Below are positions 10,490 through 21,770 of a stretch of 64,000 nucleotides of DNA, in pieces (positions within the stretch are counted from its first letter, which is position 1; every line of letters starts with the position of its first letter). The stretch is from Lithobates sylvaticus (lineage: Eukaryota; Chordata; Amphibia; Anura; Ranidae). The notes below the pieces were generated by a model. That model saw nothing but the letters and a program-made list of their open reading frames with translations, made no database searches and was not told the DNA's origin. The translations under genes were made by a program, and so were the position numbers. The stretch covers positions 130,391,150 to 130,455,149 of the forward strand of contig CM053026.1 in NCBI GenBank assembly GCA_028564925.1. The letters are read 5' to 3'.

Positions 10490-11060
10490 CATGTAGACAT
10501 AAATTTGAGCAATCTTTGTTGAATCAGTCTTGTGAAATATGAATCAGCTCCTCCATTACCTCAGTTTTGTTAATTCTGGTAAACCATTCCCTGGCCGATG
10601 GAATATGTGTTGACTGCCAGTGAACCGGAATGCAAATTCTGACTGCATTAACCAAATGCATAGCAAGGAACTTCTTGTAGGTCTTGCTAGAGAGAGAGGT
10701 ATGGTGCAATAGGTATTGTTCTGGTGTAAAGTCTAGGGTGTGGGTTGTGACTCGCACAATAATGCCGTTTACCATTTTCCAAAAAGGACGTTTGCAGGTC
10801 CACCAAATGTGTAACATTGTACCCTCTGCAGAGCCACATTTCCAGCACATGTTCGTAGGGTGAAAATATGTTCAGGATAGCAGGGGTCCTGTGCCATTGT
10901 GTCTGTATTTTATAACCATTTTTGTAAACAGACACATTCAGTGAGCCTTTATGGGCATTTTCATTTATAACATCCCAGTCTTTGTCTGTAAAGGTATGTT
11001 GCAAGTCCCTTTACCATGCTTGTCTGGCTTGGTCAAACGGCAAGGTTGTTGCTTGATTTA
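10490..11060 (-). mobile_element. Tx1-clade LINE ORF2 C-terminal fragment, minus strand
   Basis: The minus strand reads 'VYKNGYKIQTQWHRTP' and then 'MCWKCGSAEGTMLHIWWTCK', the CxxC...H...C zinc-knuckle-like end that follows the RT in Tx1/L1 ORF2 proteins, followed by about 85 residues of C-terminal extension. A frame change near 10850 separates the parts. It may be the detached 3' half of the plus-strand Tx1 LINE (inverted) or a separate insertion; the sequence alone does not decide. Confidence 0.85.
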
Positions 11061-11126
11061 GCAACTTTTTTTTTACTTTACTTAGTGACAGCACTTATAC
11101 AATAAGGAGGGACAAGAGGGATGAAA

Positions 11127-11569
11127 CTTTAAAGCGGTTGTATACCCGCACATTAAAAAAAAATATATATAAAAAAAAAACCCTGCAAGGCAAAGGCTCA
11201 TTATGAAAAACTTACCTCAGAACGAAGCCCCCGTATCGGAGCCTGGTCCATGCCGAGGGAGCTGACATCTTGCCCTCCGCGTGTCTTCCGGGTTCGCGGC
11301 TCTGGCGCTGTGAGTGGCCAAATTTGCGATGACATCACTCCTGCACGTGTGCACGGGAGTTTTCTTCCCGGCAAGGTCCGGCAGCGTCTGCTGGACCTTC
11401 AGCCAGGCATTCAGAGCGCTTGCACCACTGACGTCAGCGGCTGCATGCAAAGGGAATATCTCCTTAACCGTACAGGTTTAGGATATATTAATTTTACCTA
11501 CAGGTAAGCCTTATTATAGGCTTACCTGTAGGTAAAAATTTCAAATTTGGGTATACAACCACTTCAAAG
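11127..11569. mobile_element. MITE family B, copy 1 (TTAAAG termini)
   Basis: Inverted ends TTTAAAGCGGTTGTATACCC (11128-) and GGGTATACAACCACTTCAAAG bound a gene-free element with a GC-rich centre. Just inside the right end is a perfect 20-bp-stem hairpin (11492-11511 with 11518-11537). The same layout and sequence occur in the copy that starts at 43822. Confidence 0.85.
11492..11537. repeat. Perfect hairpin, 20-bp stem
   Basis: TTTTACCTACAGGTAAGCCT pairs without mismatch with 11518-11537 around TATTAT. It is part of MITE family B. Confidence 0.92.
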
Positions 11570-12548
11570 TATAACTAAAGGCAAAATATATATTTTTTTA
11601 CGTTTTGGATAAAGTGGAGAGAGATTAGAACACTTGTCAGTTTTTATTGCTGTCTGTGCCCCCATTAAGGAGATTCACCCTCTCTTTTTGTCAAGTTTAC
11701 CATTATCATTGAAAGTGAAAGTAAAAGAAAACCCCAAATTTTGGGTTGTCTCCAGGAAAGTAATAGAGGGGATACGAGTTCCCCAAAGAATTTCCTTAAT
11801 TTGGAGGAATTTTTTCTAACTTCTTGTTTGGCTATGGGATAAGAAGTGAAGGTAAATCTCTGCAATGGGACACAGATGGTGGAAATAATCTGATGGGGGG
11901 TTATAGCCGCTAGGGATGAGCCGAACACCCCCGGGTTCGGTTCGCACCAGAACCTGCGAACGGACCGAAAGTTTGCACGAACGTTAGAACCCTATTGGTT
12001 ACAATGGACGTGAACGTTCAAAATCTAAAGTGCTAATTATAACGGCCAATATGCATGTTATTGTTATAAAAAAGGTTTGGGGACCCGGGTCCTGCCCCAG
12101 GGGACATGTATCAATGCAAAAAGAAGTTTTAAAAACTGACGTTTTTTCTGGAGCAGTGATTTTAATGATGCATAAAGTGAAAAAAAGTGAAATATTCCTT
12201 TAAATATGGTACCTGGGGGGTGTCTAAAGTATGCCTGTGAAGTGACATGTGTTTCCCGTGTTTAGAACTGTCCCTGCACAAAATGACATTTGTAAAGGAA
12301 AAAAAGAAGCCACTTAAAACTGCTTGCGGCTTTAATGTCATGTCTTGTCCAGGCAATATGGATCAAAATCTTTGAGAAAAATGGCATGGCTACCCCCTCC
12401 CCCCCTACCCCAGCCTATTACCAGACCCTTTGGGTCTTGTATGGATATTAAGGGGAACCCTGCACCCAAAATAAAACCCTATACCTAAAACCCTATATAC
12501 TCTGAACCACAGTATACAGGCGGTGCAAACAAGACAGGGACTGTAGGT

Positions 12549-12575
12549 ATATACTGTATGTATGTATGTATGTAT
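12549..12575. repeat. (TATG)n microsatellite
   Basis: Four to five perfect TATG units within the hAT MITE. Confidence 0.9.
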
Positions 12576-13016
12576 GGACTGTTGGTGTATACTGTGCTGT
12601 GCTAGAGGCACATAAAGCACACTAACTCCTGCAGATGGCTGTCTTAGGTGACAACAGGGCAGATACAGTGTAAGGTGGTTTAGTGTGCTACTGCTGTGCT
12701 ATACTCACACAGCATACACCAAAACTAACTCCTGCAGATGGCTGGATTGGTAGAGAACAGCACTGATTAGAACACACTATCCCTGCCTAATTTTTCCTCT
12801 ATCCCTACACTTTCCCCACAAGCAAAGGCTGAGAAGAATACACTATCCCTGCCTATTTTTCCTCTTTCCCTACACTTTCCCCACACAGAAATGATTCACA
12901 TATAGTGTGTACATGTACAGTACACTGTCACTGTTCCTCAAGCCGGAACACACTACACGAGGCCGCCGGCGCGGCGGCCTTATATAGTGTGGGGCGTGTA
13001 CTAAACCCCCTGAGCT

Positions 13017-13158
13017 ATAATTGGCCACAGGCATCCTGCCTGTGGCCAATTATTGCTCTCCTCGCCGCTGGCTCTATGATTGGCCAAGCATGCGGGGTCA
13101 CAGTGCATGCTTGGCCAATCATCAGCCAGCAATGCACTGCGACTGGCGCAGTGCATTG
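13017..13158. repeat. Three consecutive perfect hairpins
   Basis: Stem 1: 13017-13033 with 13037-13053 (17 bp, loop 3). Stem 2: 13076-13093 with 13105-13122 (18 bp, loop 11). Stem 3: 13130-13141 with 13147-13158 (12 bp, loop 5). All are mismatch-free. Stems 1 and 2 both contain TTGGCCA. Confidence 0.93.
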
Positions 13159-13345
13159 TGGACCATTCGCATCACACGAATTTGATGCGAACGGCCATCA
13201 GAGTTCTGCCCTCAACGAGCGGACGAACGGCCGATGTTCGATTTGAACATGGGTTCAAATCGAACACCAGGCCCATCCCTAATAGCCGCCCCTTGCTCTA
13301 TTCAAAATAAATAAAAAAAGGTTTTGCCTATAGTTCTACTTTAAG

Positions 13346-14194
13346 CTGGAAGGGAACAATGCTTGGAACTCTTGGAGATTTCCCTGCTGGTCTTTTCAAG
13401 AAATATAATATCCCAGCAGGTATTTCAGCCCACCTGACTTCACCTATAACCAAACTAACACTTTTGAGTGGACTGAACTTTTAAACATACCATGAATCCA
13501 TTTTTAAACATAACATGAATCCACACAAAATAGCAGAAGGGCATTCCTGCCACATGAAATTTAAGTCTGAAAGTGGTATCAAACATTTTCATTGTTTAGC
13601 TGTTCCACAATTCTCATTGTGATATACTGTAAATGTTCTAAAATGCTACTATACCTATCACTACTGTGTCTAGATTATTGCTTTATTCTGACCGTAGAGC
13701 ACTATAATTCACATTGTGGAAGGAACAGTAAAAATAGTCTAAGCTTGCTACTTTAAACCCGATGTGCCACACCACCATTATTTTGATCCTATTTAGGTAA
13801 ATATATACATGAAATTATAACATTCTAGTCATAGGTCTTTTTCTCTGTATCTTGGCAGACAAAATTACCAGCTGTCAATAAACCTGGATCAAACATTTCA
13901 AGCAGGGCAGACCCCTTGACAACAATATATGCTCTAGCCTTCAAAGCCTGAAGACATAAAATAAAATAAAGCTAACATGAAAAAAATCCATCCCAGATGA
14001 AAACCTAAGCTGCAGACAAATATACACATAATATCTACCCTTTAATCAACACATTTCTAGTATTTGGAAGAGAGTAACTCCTTTAAAAATGTTCAAGTAA
14101 CACCCCAGGGCATGTTAGCCAGGACTAAAGTTGTCTTTAGCATAAAACTTGTTTTTTTTATATGGAGAACTGCTTAGTGCAGAAAGTTTGGACT
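13346..14194. other. No gene seen
   Basis: An 850-bp AT-rich stretch without clear repeats or coding sequence; probably unique intron sequence. Confidence 0.55.
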
Positions 14195-14750
14195 TTATAG
14201 TGTTATGTCGCGTACACACGGCCGGACTTGCCCACGGACTAAACTCCTTTGGCATTTCCGACGTAAAGATTTACAATGTGTTCTATATCTAAGTCTGTCG
14301 GAAATGCCGGGAGAAAAAGTCTGATGGGGAATACACACGGTTGGAATGTCCAATGAAAAGCTCCCATCTGACTTTTTCTGCCGGAAAGTCCGGCCGTGTG
14401 TACGCGGCATTACTAAACCCACAACAGTAAAATCAGTCTGCATATGCAGTAAAGCATGTTTGTTATACTCACTGTGGAACCGAAGGGGTTAAAAGGCTGT
14501 TTGATCCTGTCTTCTCTGATCCTCCCCTTTCTTCCACAGTCCCCAGTCCATCTCCTGATAGAACAGAGCCTTGGGGGCACTGTGCACATGCTCAGTTTGG
14601 TGTGTATTGCTAGAGAAGGTTTTTTTTTTTTTGGGACGGTGCATGTGATTGGCACAGGGCCAATCATTACTGTGTCAAACAAAACCAAAGAAAATTCTTT
14701 CTTCTTCTGCTCAACTTACCGACCAGCCTGCAACCAACCAAATTATCTAA
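14195..14750. mobile_element. MITE family E, copy 1, partial, carrying a Harbinger-like MITE
   Basis: After removal of 14206-14409 plus one TTA, the end reads TTTATAGTGTTACTAAACCC, the terminus of family E (compare 36205-37160). Downstream sequence matches the same element in reverse ('GCATATGCAGTAAAGC', 'GGCTGTTTGATCCTGTCTTC', 'ACATGCTCAGTTTGGTGTG'). The second terminus is not found. Confidence 0.8.
14206..14409. mobile_element. Harbinger-like MITE with TTA duplication
   Basis: Ends TGTCGCGTACACACGGCCGG and CCGGCCGTGTGTACGCGGCA form inverted repeats, flanked by TTA at 14203-14205 and 14410-14412. The interior shows 'TTTCCGACG' motifs shared with the elements at 23097, 32180 and 42244. The 3-bp TWA duplication suggests PIF/Harbinger. 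No gene inside. Confidence 0.9.
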
Positions 14751-15246
14751 CAGTATGTATTAAAAACAGGGGTTTAGTTTGCACACATCTGCAAATACAT
14801 GCATAAGCTGCAGAGCTACTTCATGGCACCCCAGTATTATCTGCAGTCTCAACTCTAAATTTTGAGAACCTCCATAGTAGAAGCACATGCATTATAATGG
14901 ATAGGCAGAGGGCAGGTAAGCCCGGAGGGAGCCCACCCCTCCTAAAAGGCACAGGGGCACACTAGACACCCAGCATATAGCACAATGGCAGTAAAGGTGT
15001 CCAGTATATCCCCTCACCAGTATTCCATCAGTACAAACAAATGGCCACTGCCCCCACCTATAACTAGCCTTTGCAGCAAGGAGCACATGGAAGGGTAATG
15101 CATGTCAAACAAAATCAAAGAAAATTTCCAAATTAACGACTAGCCTGCGACCATCCAATCAGCTCTGTCCAGACATTGGGTCAGGGGTCATGCTGCCTCA
15201 TAGGACAGTCAGAGGTCTAGTACCTTTTAGGACATATACACATAAT
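14751..15246. repeat. Diverged direct duplication
   Basis: The block 'TGTCAAACAAAA-CAAAGAAAAT ... CGAC-AGCCTGC' at about 14674-14745 recurs at 15104-15160. The rest shows no recognisable feature. Confidence 0.6.
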
Positions 15247-16450
15247 TAGGGATGAGCTGAACACCCCTCGGTTCGGTTCGCACCAGAACATACCGAACAG
15301 CCAAAAAATTTGCAAGAACACACGAACACTGTTGTCTATGGGACACGAACATGAATGAACATGATAAGTTTAAAGGCTTATATGCAAGTTATTGTCATAC
15401 AACGTGTTTGGGGAACTGGGTCCTGCCCCGGTGAACATGTATCAATGAATTTTTTATTTTTTTAAAACTGCCATTTTCGCGATAGCAGTGATTTTTTTAA
15501 TGCTTAAAGTGAAACAATAAAAATGAAATATTCCTTTAAATATCGTGCCTGGGGGTGTCTATAGTATGCCTATAAAGTGGCTAATTTTTCCCTAAAGGAC
15601 ATTTCTAAAGGATGCTCTTTTTTTCAATGAGTTTTATATATATTGCCGAGACCCGACAATTCATTACAGCCGCTATCAGTTTTAAATGACAATTTCTCCA
15701 TTAGAAATTTAATTTTGCTGTGGTACTGTTCAAAACAGGGGGAAAAATGTGCCACTTTACAGGCATACTATAGACACCCCCCCAGGCATGATATTTAAAG
15801 GAATATTTCATTTTTATTGTTTCACTTTAAGACCCCTTTCACACTGGGGCGTTTTTCAGTCGCTTTAGCGTTAAAAAAAGCTCCTGTAAAGTGCTTGAAA
15901 GAAGCCGCAACTGCAATCCCAATGTGAAAGCCTGAGCGTCAAAAAAAGTCCTGCAAGCAGCTTCTTTGCAGCGCTTTTGGAGCGGTGAATACACCGCTCC
16001 TAAAGCGCCCCTTCCCATTGAAATCAATGGGAAGTGCCTGCAAAAGGCCTGAAAAGCGCCTGAAAAGCGCTTTTGGCAGCAGCGCTTTGTGGGCGCTTTT
16101 AACCCGTCTGAAAAACGCCTGAAAAATCGCCCAGTGTGAAAGGGGTCTTAGCATTAAAAAAATCACTGCTCCCGAAAAATGTCTGTTTTTAAAATAAAAT
16201 TTCGTTTTGATACATGTCCCCTGGGGCAGGACTCGGGTTCCCAAACACTTTTTATGAGAATAGCTTGCATATAAGCCTTTAAAACTAACACTTTTGATTT
16301 TTCATGTTAGTGTCCCACAGAATTTAACGGTGTTCCGGCGGCTTTCAAATTTGCTGCGAACACCGCATATTGTTCGCTGTTCAGCGAATAGGCGAACACT
16401 CGATGATCAAGTCGAACTTACATTCCACTGGAACATCGGGCTCATCGCTA
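15247..16450. mobile_element. hAT foldback MITE, copy 2, with exact 8-bp duplication
   Basis: The ends are TAGGGATGAGC and GGGCTCATCGCTA, and the flanks are CACATAAT at 15239-15246 and 16451-16458. The two halves (about 15247-15585 and 15740-16450, the latter carrying an insertion) are reverse complements over several hundred bases, so the whole element is one long hairpin. A Harbinger-like MITE sits in the right arm at 15831-16147. No coding sequence. Confidence 0.92.
15831..16147. mobile_element. Harbinger-like MITE nested in the hAT MITE
   Basis: Inverted ends GACCCCTTTCACACTGGGGCG and CGCCCAGTGTGAAAGGGGTC. The flanks are TAA (15828-15830) and TTA (16148-16150), one base apart. The uninterrupted site TTTCACTTTAAGCATTATTA is visible in the half element at 4564-4583. 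Same family as 58970-59412. Confidence 0.88.
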
Positions 16451-16458
16451 CACATAAT

Positions 16459-17325
16459 TCATAAAAAATAACTTAACAGTAACAGTGGAAAAAAAAAAGA
16501 AAAAGGGAAACTGGTGGATGAGATCACCTGGCAGCAGAATGAATTTTATAATATATGCTCTTTTCTCTGTCTAGCTACATTTACATCGATTCCAAATAAA
16601 AAAAAATATTACTGTAAACATTTAGCCACCATCAATGTATCACTTCTACTGAGATCAGGAATTACAATCCCCGTATTTCTTCCCTTCAAGTTTCCATGTA
16701 AAACACATACATATTTTTAGACAGCTTTGTTTCCAACTATTGCTAGAAGCATTTAGCCTTTAAGCTGGACATAGACTTACTGTGTTAAAGGAAGGCTGTA
16801 ATAGTAACAACACACTCAAAATAACATGATCTAGAATATAGTTAAACCATTTTCAATGATTAATGTTTGTGCTGTATTCCACTGCTATGTTCATACCTCC
16901 ACAGCAGGAAAGTCTCTGTAGAATAACCCAATTCCCTTAAATATATCAGTACTAAGCTTCCATACATAGCTGCAACTTGTTTAACACTCCCTGCAGACAA
17001 CCACTGTCAAAGGTCGATAGCATAAAATAGAGGTGCTATGGTAAACCAGAGTATTACATTTCATGCATCTATGAGAATATTCTTTTATTATGAAGTCCCC
17101 TGAGAATATTAGTCAGGCAATATCAGTGGAAGAAGACAAAATCAAATTCGGAAGTCGGTAAAAGATGTGTTCTGTGATATCTATGCACAATTTTGAACAT
17201 AATACCCTATCTAAAAAGTAATCAGCATAATGCTATTGATTACAAAAAATTGTGTATTCTAGGATAATGTTACCGTGCTTAGCATTAGGTCATAGGAGAC
17301 ATGTTGCTGTATCATTTTCTATACG
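16459..17325. other. No gene seen
   Basis: AT-rich sequence without clear repeats; probably unique intron sequence. Confidence 0.55.
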
Positions 17326-17537
17326 CCTCCTTTTTTTTTATATATATATATTTATTTCTTTTATGAGAAAAGACAACAGTACAATGATTGAGCAAAGGTT
17401 TCAGAGGGAGGCATAACACCTTCACAGTACAAAATAAACAAAGGCAGAAGAAAACATTTTCATACCCTAGGCCTAAATATGTCACACAACTGGATAAATG
17501 AAACAGTTAATAAACACAATACTAAGGTTTGGAATGT

Positions 17538-18649
17538 CTAAGGGGGGGTAGAAGTGGGGGCCTGAAACTTGGGGGGTTCTCGTATTTTAAGTTTACCCAG
17601 TGAGTTAGCCAGATCCGCTCTCAGATACCAGTTAGTGTAGCGGTAAGGCTTCATATAAATGGAAATCTCCTCAATAGAAAAGGAGCGTTCCATGTAGTTG
17701 TGCCACCTGGTGATGAAGCGACTCATGGGTTTGTAGTTTTGGGTGATAGTGTCCAGCTTCTCCATAAAAAACAAAGTCCAACACGCTTGCTTTACTGCCA
17801 ACAATTGTGGCGGGGAAGGGTTGATCCATGCTTGAATTATGGTCCTACGCACTACCAGGAGACATATATGGGACCATTGAGGGAGACTTTTTGAGAGTGG
17901 AGGTTGGTGGAGAAGTCATCGAGGTGTCACATCCGAAGACACAGAGCATGGAGTCTTTACAGTGATTTGATTCCGATATATTTTAAAACCTGGTTCCAGA
18001 ATGAAGGAGGTTGCTGGGCAGTCCCAATGCTGATGGAATAAAGTTGGTCTGGAGATAGCACACCATGGGCAGGAGGAATGAGAAGAGTCTGTTGGATTGT
18101 GACGGAAAGGATAGTAGGCTCGGTGAGCGATCTTGAATTGAGTCTCTCTTGAATTGACTCACAAATTACCAGTGAGCGGACTTTCTGGTATCCTGATAGA
18201 ATTATTTCCGGGGCATCTTCCTTAGCTAGGACTGATATCCAGGGTTTAAATGGAGCAAGGTGGTATTTAGAGGTTTGATGCGTGAGAAGGTGAGAATAAA
18301 TCTCTGATATTGAGTAGTGATCTCGGCTCATCATAGCATCTACAAAAGAACCTTGGAGGGGGTTCTGGCGCGGGCTGAGGCAGGTTTTGAGATAGCTGGT
18401 AAGTTGGTAGTAGTGCAGTACCTGGGATGGTGGAAGAGAGTACTGTGTAGCTAAATCCACGAAGGACCTGAAGAAACCTTGAGCAACGTTCATGACCTCC
18501 GAGGTTGTAGAAGGGCCGTAGACAACCCACTGGGCAAATGCTTTATATTCTAAGGAGGGTGGGGGGGGAATTGGATTGCCATATATGGGCAGGTATCGAG
18601 AAATGGTGGAAGGCAAACCGTGGAGTTTTTCGTACTTCTCTCCAAGCAA
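17538..18649 (-). pseudogene. Tx1 ORF2 C-terminal region
   Basis: The frame 18649-17957 (230 codons) is the longest open piece of this LINE. It carries the ORF2 region between thumb and C-terminal end. A frame change and a gap lead to 17852-17538, which ends the protein ('MEKLDTITQNYKPMSRFITR'). Known Tx1/L1 ORF2 proteins carry a zinc-knuckle segment between these parts; here it is not readable. No stand-alone function is proposed. Confidence 0.8.
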
Positions 18650-19852
18650 TAGTGGTATCTCTAATTAGCAGATTGGATCTTAAAAAAGCAGGTAGAGAGC
18701 GTAACTTGGAGTGAAGAACGTCTTGGAGATTGAACAGAGACACAAGGGCGCTCTCCAGCATGTAATTTGTGTAACGAGATTTCTTTGATAACCAGTAGAT
18801 ACCGTGCCTTAACAAACAAGAGAGATTATAAAGTCTAAGGTTGGGCAAACCCGCCCCACCTTCGTTATTCGGGAGACATCATTTTTGAAGTGCAACTCTG
18901 TTTTTTTCCCACACCACAGGAAAGTAAGCAAGGACGAATTAATTTTTTGGACATCGGAGTGTTTCAATAAGAGAGGAAGAGTCTGCAGAAAGTAGAGTAA
19001 TCTGGCGAATGAAACCATTTTGGAGAGGTGACATCTCCCAAGGAGCGGAAGGGGAAGGGATGCCCATGCTTCCAACTTCTGTACAATCTTTGCTATCAGT
19101 GGGGGATAATTAAGGTTATATAAGAAAGACGGTTTCCTACCAATGCAAATACAAAGATAGGTAATGTAGTGTTTAGCTACAATGAATGGGCAAGCATCAA
19201 TCCATCCTGAGGACATGGACGGGTTGAGGGCTAGAATCTCACGCTTATCAAAATTGATCTGTAATCCCGAGCAGGCACAGAAGGTTGCAAACAGGTATGG
19301 GCCTACTGCCCAAATATTCTTGTAAACATGAAGTACGGTATCTAGGATAAAATATATTTTGTCAATTTGTAGAATTCAGCGAATACATCAGTTCCCAGGG
19401 TTTTGCCTGTTGATAAGGATTTGACCGTAAAACATATGTCATCTATAGTGATAGGGGCATTTAGGGAGTCTAACTGAGTAGAGGTTAGAGTAGGTAGTGT
19501 GGTCTCTACGAGTAGTTTGTCTGCCGCAGCCGAGTCTAAAGGGTTTTCCGAGTAAAGAGACTTATAGTAAGTAGTAAGGAGGGTACTGATCTCAGAGGGT
19601 GCAGTGATAATGGTACCAGAGGGGGAGCGTAGGGCCCTTATGTGGGTCGGTCAGTGACGGCCTGAGCACAATTTTGCCAAAAGCTTACCCGCCTTGTTGC
19701 CGTATCTGTAAAATTGAAGAGCCGAATAAGACTACTTTGTGACTTCTTGTTGTGCAGCCCAGTGGTCAAAGTCACGTTTGGCTGATTGCCAGGTTCGAAT
19801 GTTGTCAGGTGAGCTATTTTGGGTCAAAGCAAGGTGGGCCGAATGGATGATT

Positions 19853-20300
19853 TTACTGGCTTTTAAATATTGTAGGAAAATTATTTTTTTTAAATTGTGA
19901 GGTATAAGAAATAATGCGCCCCCTGAGAAAAGACTTCCCGGCCTCCCAAAATAGGTAGGGAGTAGAAAGATGCGCCCTATTAGTCTCCACAAATTCTGCC
20001 CAGGCAGACCGCAGGGTGTGTTTAAAATCTTCGTTGCCTGCTTGATAGGAGGGAAAGTGCCAGGTAGAGGTCAGTCGAGGGGATTTGAGTCCATAGAATT
20101 GAATACTATTGGGAGAGTGGTCTGAAATGACCATGTCTCCAATGTCAGAGGAGGTTACTAGGGGAAACAGGGTTGAGGAGCAGAAACAATTATCGATGAG
20201 CAAAAAGGAATCGTGAGGATGGGAGAAAAAGGTGTAGTCCCGATCAGTAAGGTGGGATGTGCGCCATACATCTGAGAGATAAGGCGTAGAAAGATGGTTC
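19853..20300 (-). pseudogene. Tx1 endonuclease C-terminal remnant
   Basis: Within a 222-codon frame (20521-19853) only the part from about residue 75 is LINE-like: 'YTFFSHPHDSFLLIDNCF' and 'VISDHSPNSI' (SDH box). The first 70 residues of that frame come from an unrelated repeat upstream and are not part of the enzyme, so the recognisable LINE starts near 20300. Confidence 0.85.
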
Positions 20301-20921
20301 TGCACTTCTTCCCGCAGCCTCAACCGCCAACACAGTGAAATGCAGGAGATGCATGAGGGTGCCATTAATCCTAATAGCACTTCGCACGCACTGGAAATCA
20401 CTCCCGAACTGGGAATCGCAGTGTACTTGCAGTTCCAATGCGGGTTGCAAATTTTCAAAATGCTATAGGGACATTTTCCCTGTGTTTCAGGAGACACTAC
20501 AGCCAGCGCCGGCCCAACCATGGGTCCCAGTGGGTTCTTGGGACCCGGGCGTCAGATTCAGAGGGACTGCACATTGATGCCCAAAAAGACAGCAACGGAA
20601 CTTCCGCCCGCTCAATCATTCCACTTCGCCCGCCATGCTATTTATTTCAGTGTAGGGGGACCGCCACTGCTGTTATAGGTAATGGCAGAGCACTCTCTGC
20701 CATAACCGCACAGCAGACCCCCTGCCCATCCTCTCCCTGTCCCCACTTTTCTGCTGATGAATGTCATGTCGGGACAAGAGAAAGTCAGCTGACCGGCTGA
20801 CGGCCAACGGCATGAAGGGGGAGGGGATTTCTGCTGTGCACAGAGACCCCATGTTGAAAGAGGCATCGCTGGAGGCACGGTTGACACTGAGAACAAGTGT
20901 CAGCACCATTGATTCCATCTC
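20301..20921. other. Repeat-like, GC-richer stretch without gene
   Basis: Two blocks: 20330-20470 resembles degenerate GC-alternating repeat sequence ('GCACTTCGCACGCACTGG', 'CAGTTCCAATGCGGGTTG'), and 20500-20920 is CT/GC-rich leading into the minisatellite. Several short frames on both strands are by-products of low stop density. Confidence 0.5.
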
Positions 20922-21745
20922 CACCACCCCTGCCTGTGTCTAAACCCCTTGCCACCCCTGCCTGTGTCTAAACCCCCCACCACCCTGCCTGTGTCTAAAC
21001 CCCCCACCACCCCTGCCTGTGTCTAACCTCCCTGCCACCCCTGCCTGTGTCTAACACCTCCCCACCCCTGCCTGTGTCTAACCTCCCACCACTGCTGCCT
21101 GTGTCTAACCCCCCCACTACCACTGCCTGTGTCTAAACCCCCCACCATTGCTGCCTGTGTCTAACCCCAACCACTGCCTGTGTCTAACCCCCCACAACCC
21201 CTGCCTGCGTCTAACCCCCCACCACTCATGTCTGTGTCTAACCCCACCACCACTACTGCCTGTGTCTAATCCTCCCACCAACGCTGCATGTGTCTAATCC
21301 CCCACCACCCCTGCCTGTGTCTAACCTCCCCCACCACCCCTGCCTGTGCCTAACCCCCCACCACCCCTGCCTGTGCCTAACCCCCCACCACCCCTGCCTG
21401 TGTCTAACCCCCACCACCCCTGCCTGTGTCTAACCCCCCACCACCCCTGCCTGTGTCTAACCCCCCACCAACCGTTCCTGTGTCTAACCCCCCTGCCTGT
21501 GTCTAAACCCCACACCACCCCTGCCTGTGTCTATACCCCCCTCCCACCACCCCTGCTTGTGTGTGAACCCCCCACCATCACCCCTGCCTCTGATTGAATT
21601 CCCCCCAACCACCACCGCATTTACCTTTGTCTGAACCCCCCACCACCACCGCTGCCTCAGACTTAAACCACCACCATGAACGCCCCTGTCTGAACCTCCC
21701 CACCATCCCTGCCTCTGACTGAACCCACCACTGCCCCCACCTCTG
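20922..21745. repeat. Minisatellite, unit about 24-28 bp
   Basis: About 30 imperfect copies of CCTGCCTGTGTCTAACCCCC plus a variable CACCA-rich spacer. Later copies drift to 'TGTCTGAACC' and 'CCTCTGACTGAACC'. The opposite strand lacks stops over long stretches, which gives Gly/Arg-rich frames that should not be taken as genes. Confidence 0.95.
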
Positions 21746-21770
21746 GTTAAAATAAGTGAATGCTCATCTT

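Larger units (their letters stand above)
11911..13281. mobile_element. hAT MITE, copy 1, with exact 8-bp duplication
   Basis: The element starts TAGGGATGAGCCGAACA and ends in ...GGCCCATCCCTA. It is flanked by ATAGCCGC at 11903-11910 and 13282-13289, an exact 8-bp target duplication, which together with the TAGGG terminus is diagnostic of hAT-type elements. It has no transposase. Inside are direct repeats ('AACTCCTGCAGATGGCTG' twice; 'CACTATCCCTGCCTA' twice), a TATG microsatellite and three perfect hairpins near the right end. Confidence 0.93.
11566..13345. mobile_element. MITE family C, interrupted by a hAT MITE
   Basis: The left end AAGTATAACTAAAGGCAAAA and the right end TTTTGCCTATAGTTCTACTT (13322-13341) are inverted repeats. 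Without the hAT insertion the element is about 410 bp. It abuts family B with an overlap of a few bases in the AAAG terminus. Confidence 0.75.
17326..20300 (-). mobile_element. Tx1-clade LINE, minus strand, RT core deleted
   Basis: On the minus strand the order is: endonuclease C-terminal half (20290-20060, 'DVWRTSHLTDRDYTFFSHP', 'SDIGDMVISDHS'); linker (19990-19560); start of the RT ('LNAPITIDDICFTVKSL', 'STGKTLGTDVFAEFYK', 19470-19390); post-palm ('SGLQINFDKREILALNPS', 19270-19200); thumb (19216-18809, 'LNYPPL', 'LLYFLQTLPLLLK', 'FLWCGKKTEL'); C-terminal region (18649-17957 and 17852-17538, 'INPSPPQLLAVKQACWTLFF'). A short A/T tail lies at 17330-17352. The catalytic palm is absent. Confidence 0.9.
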
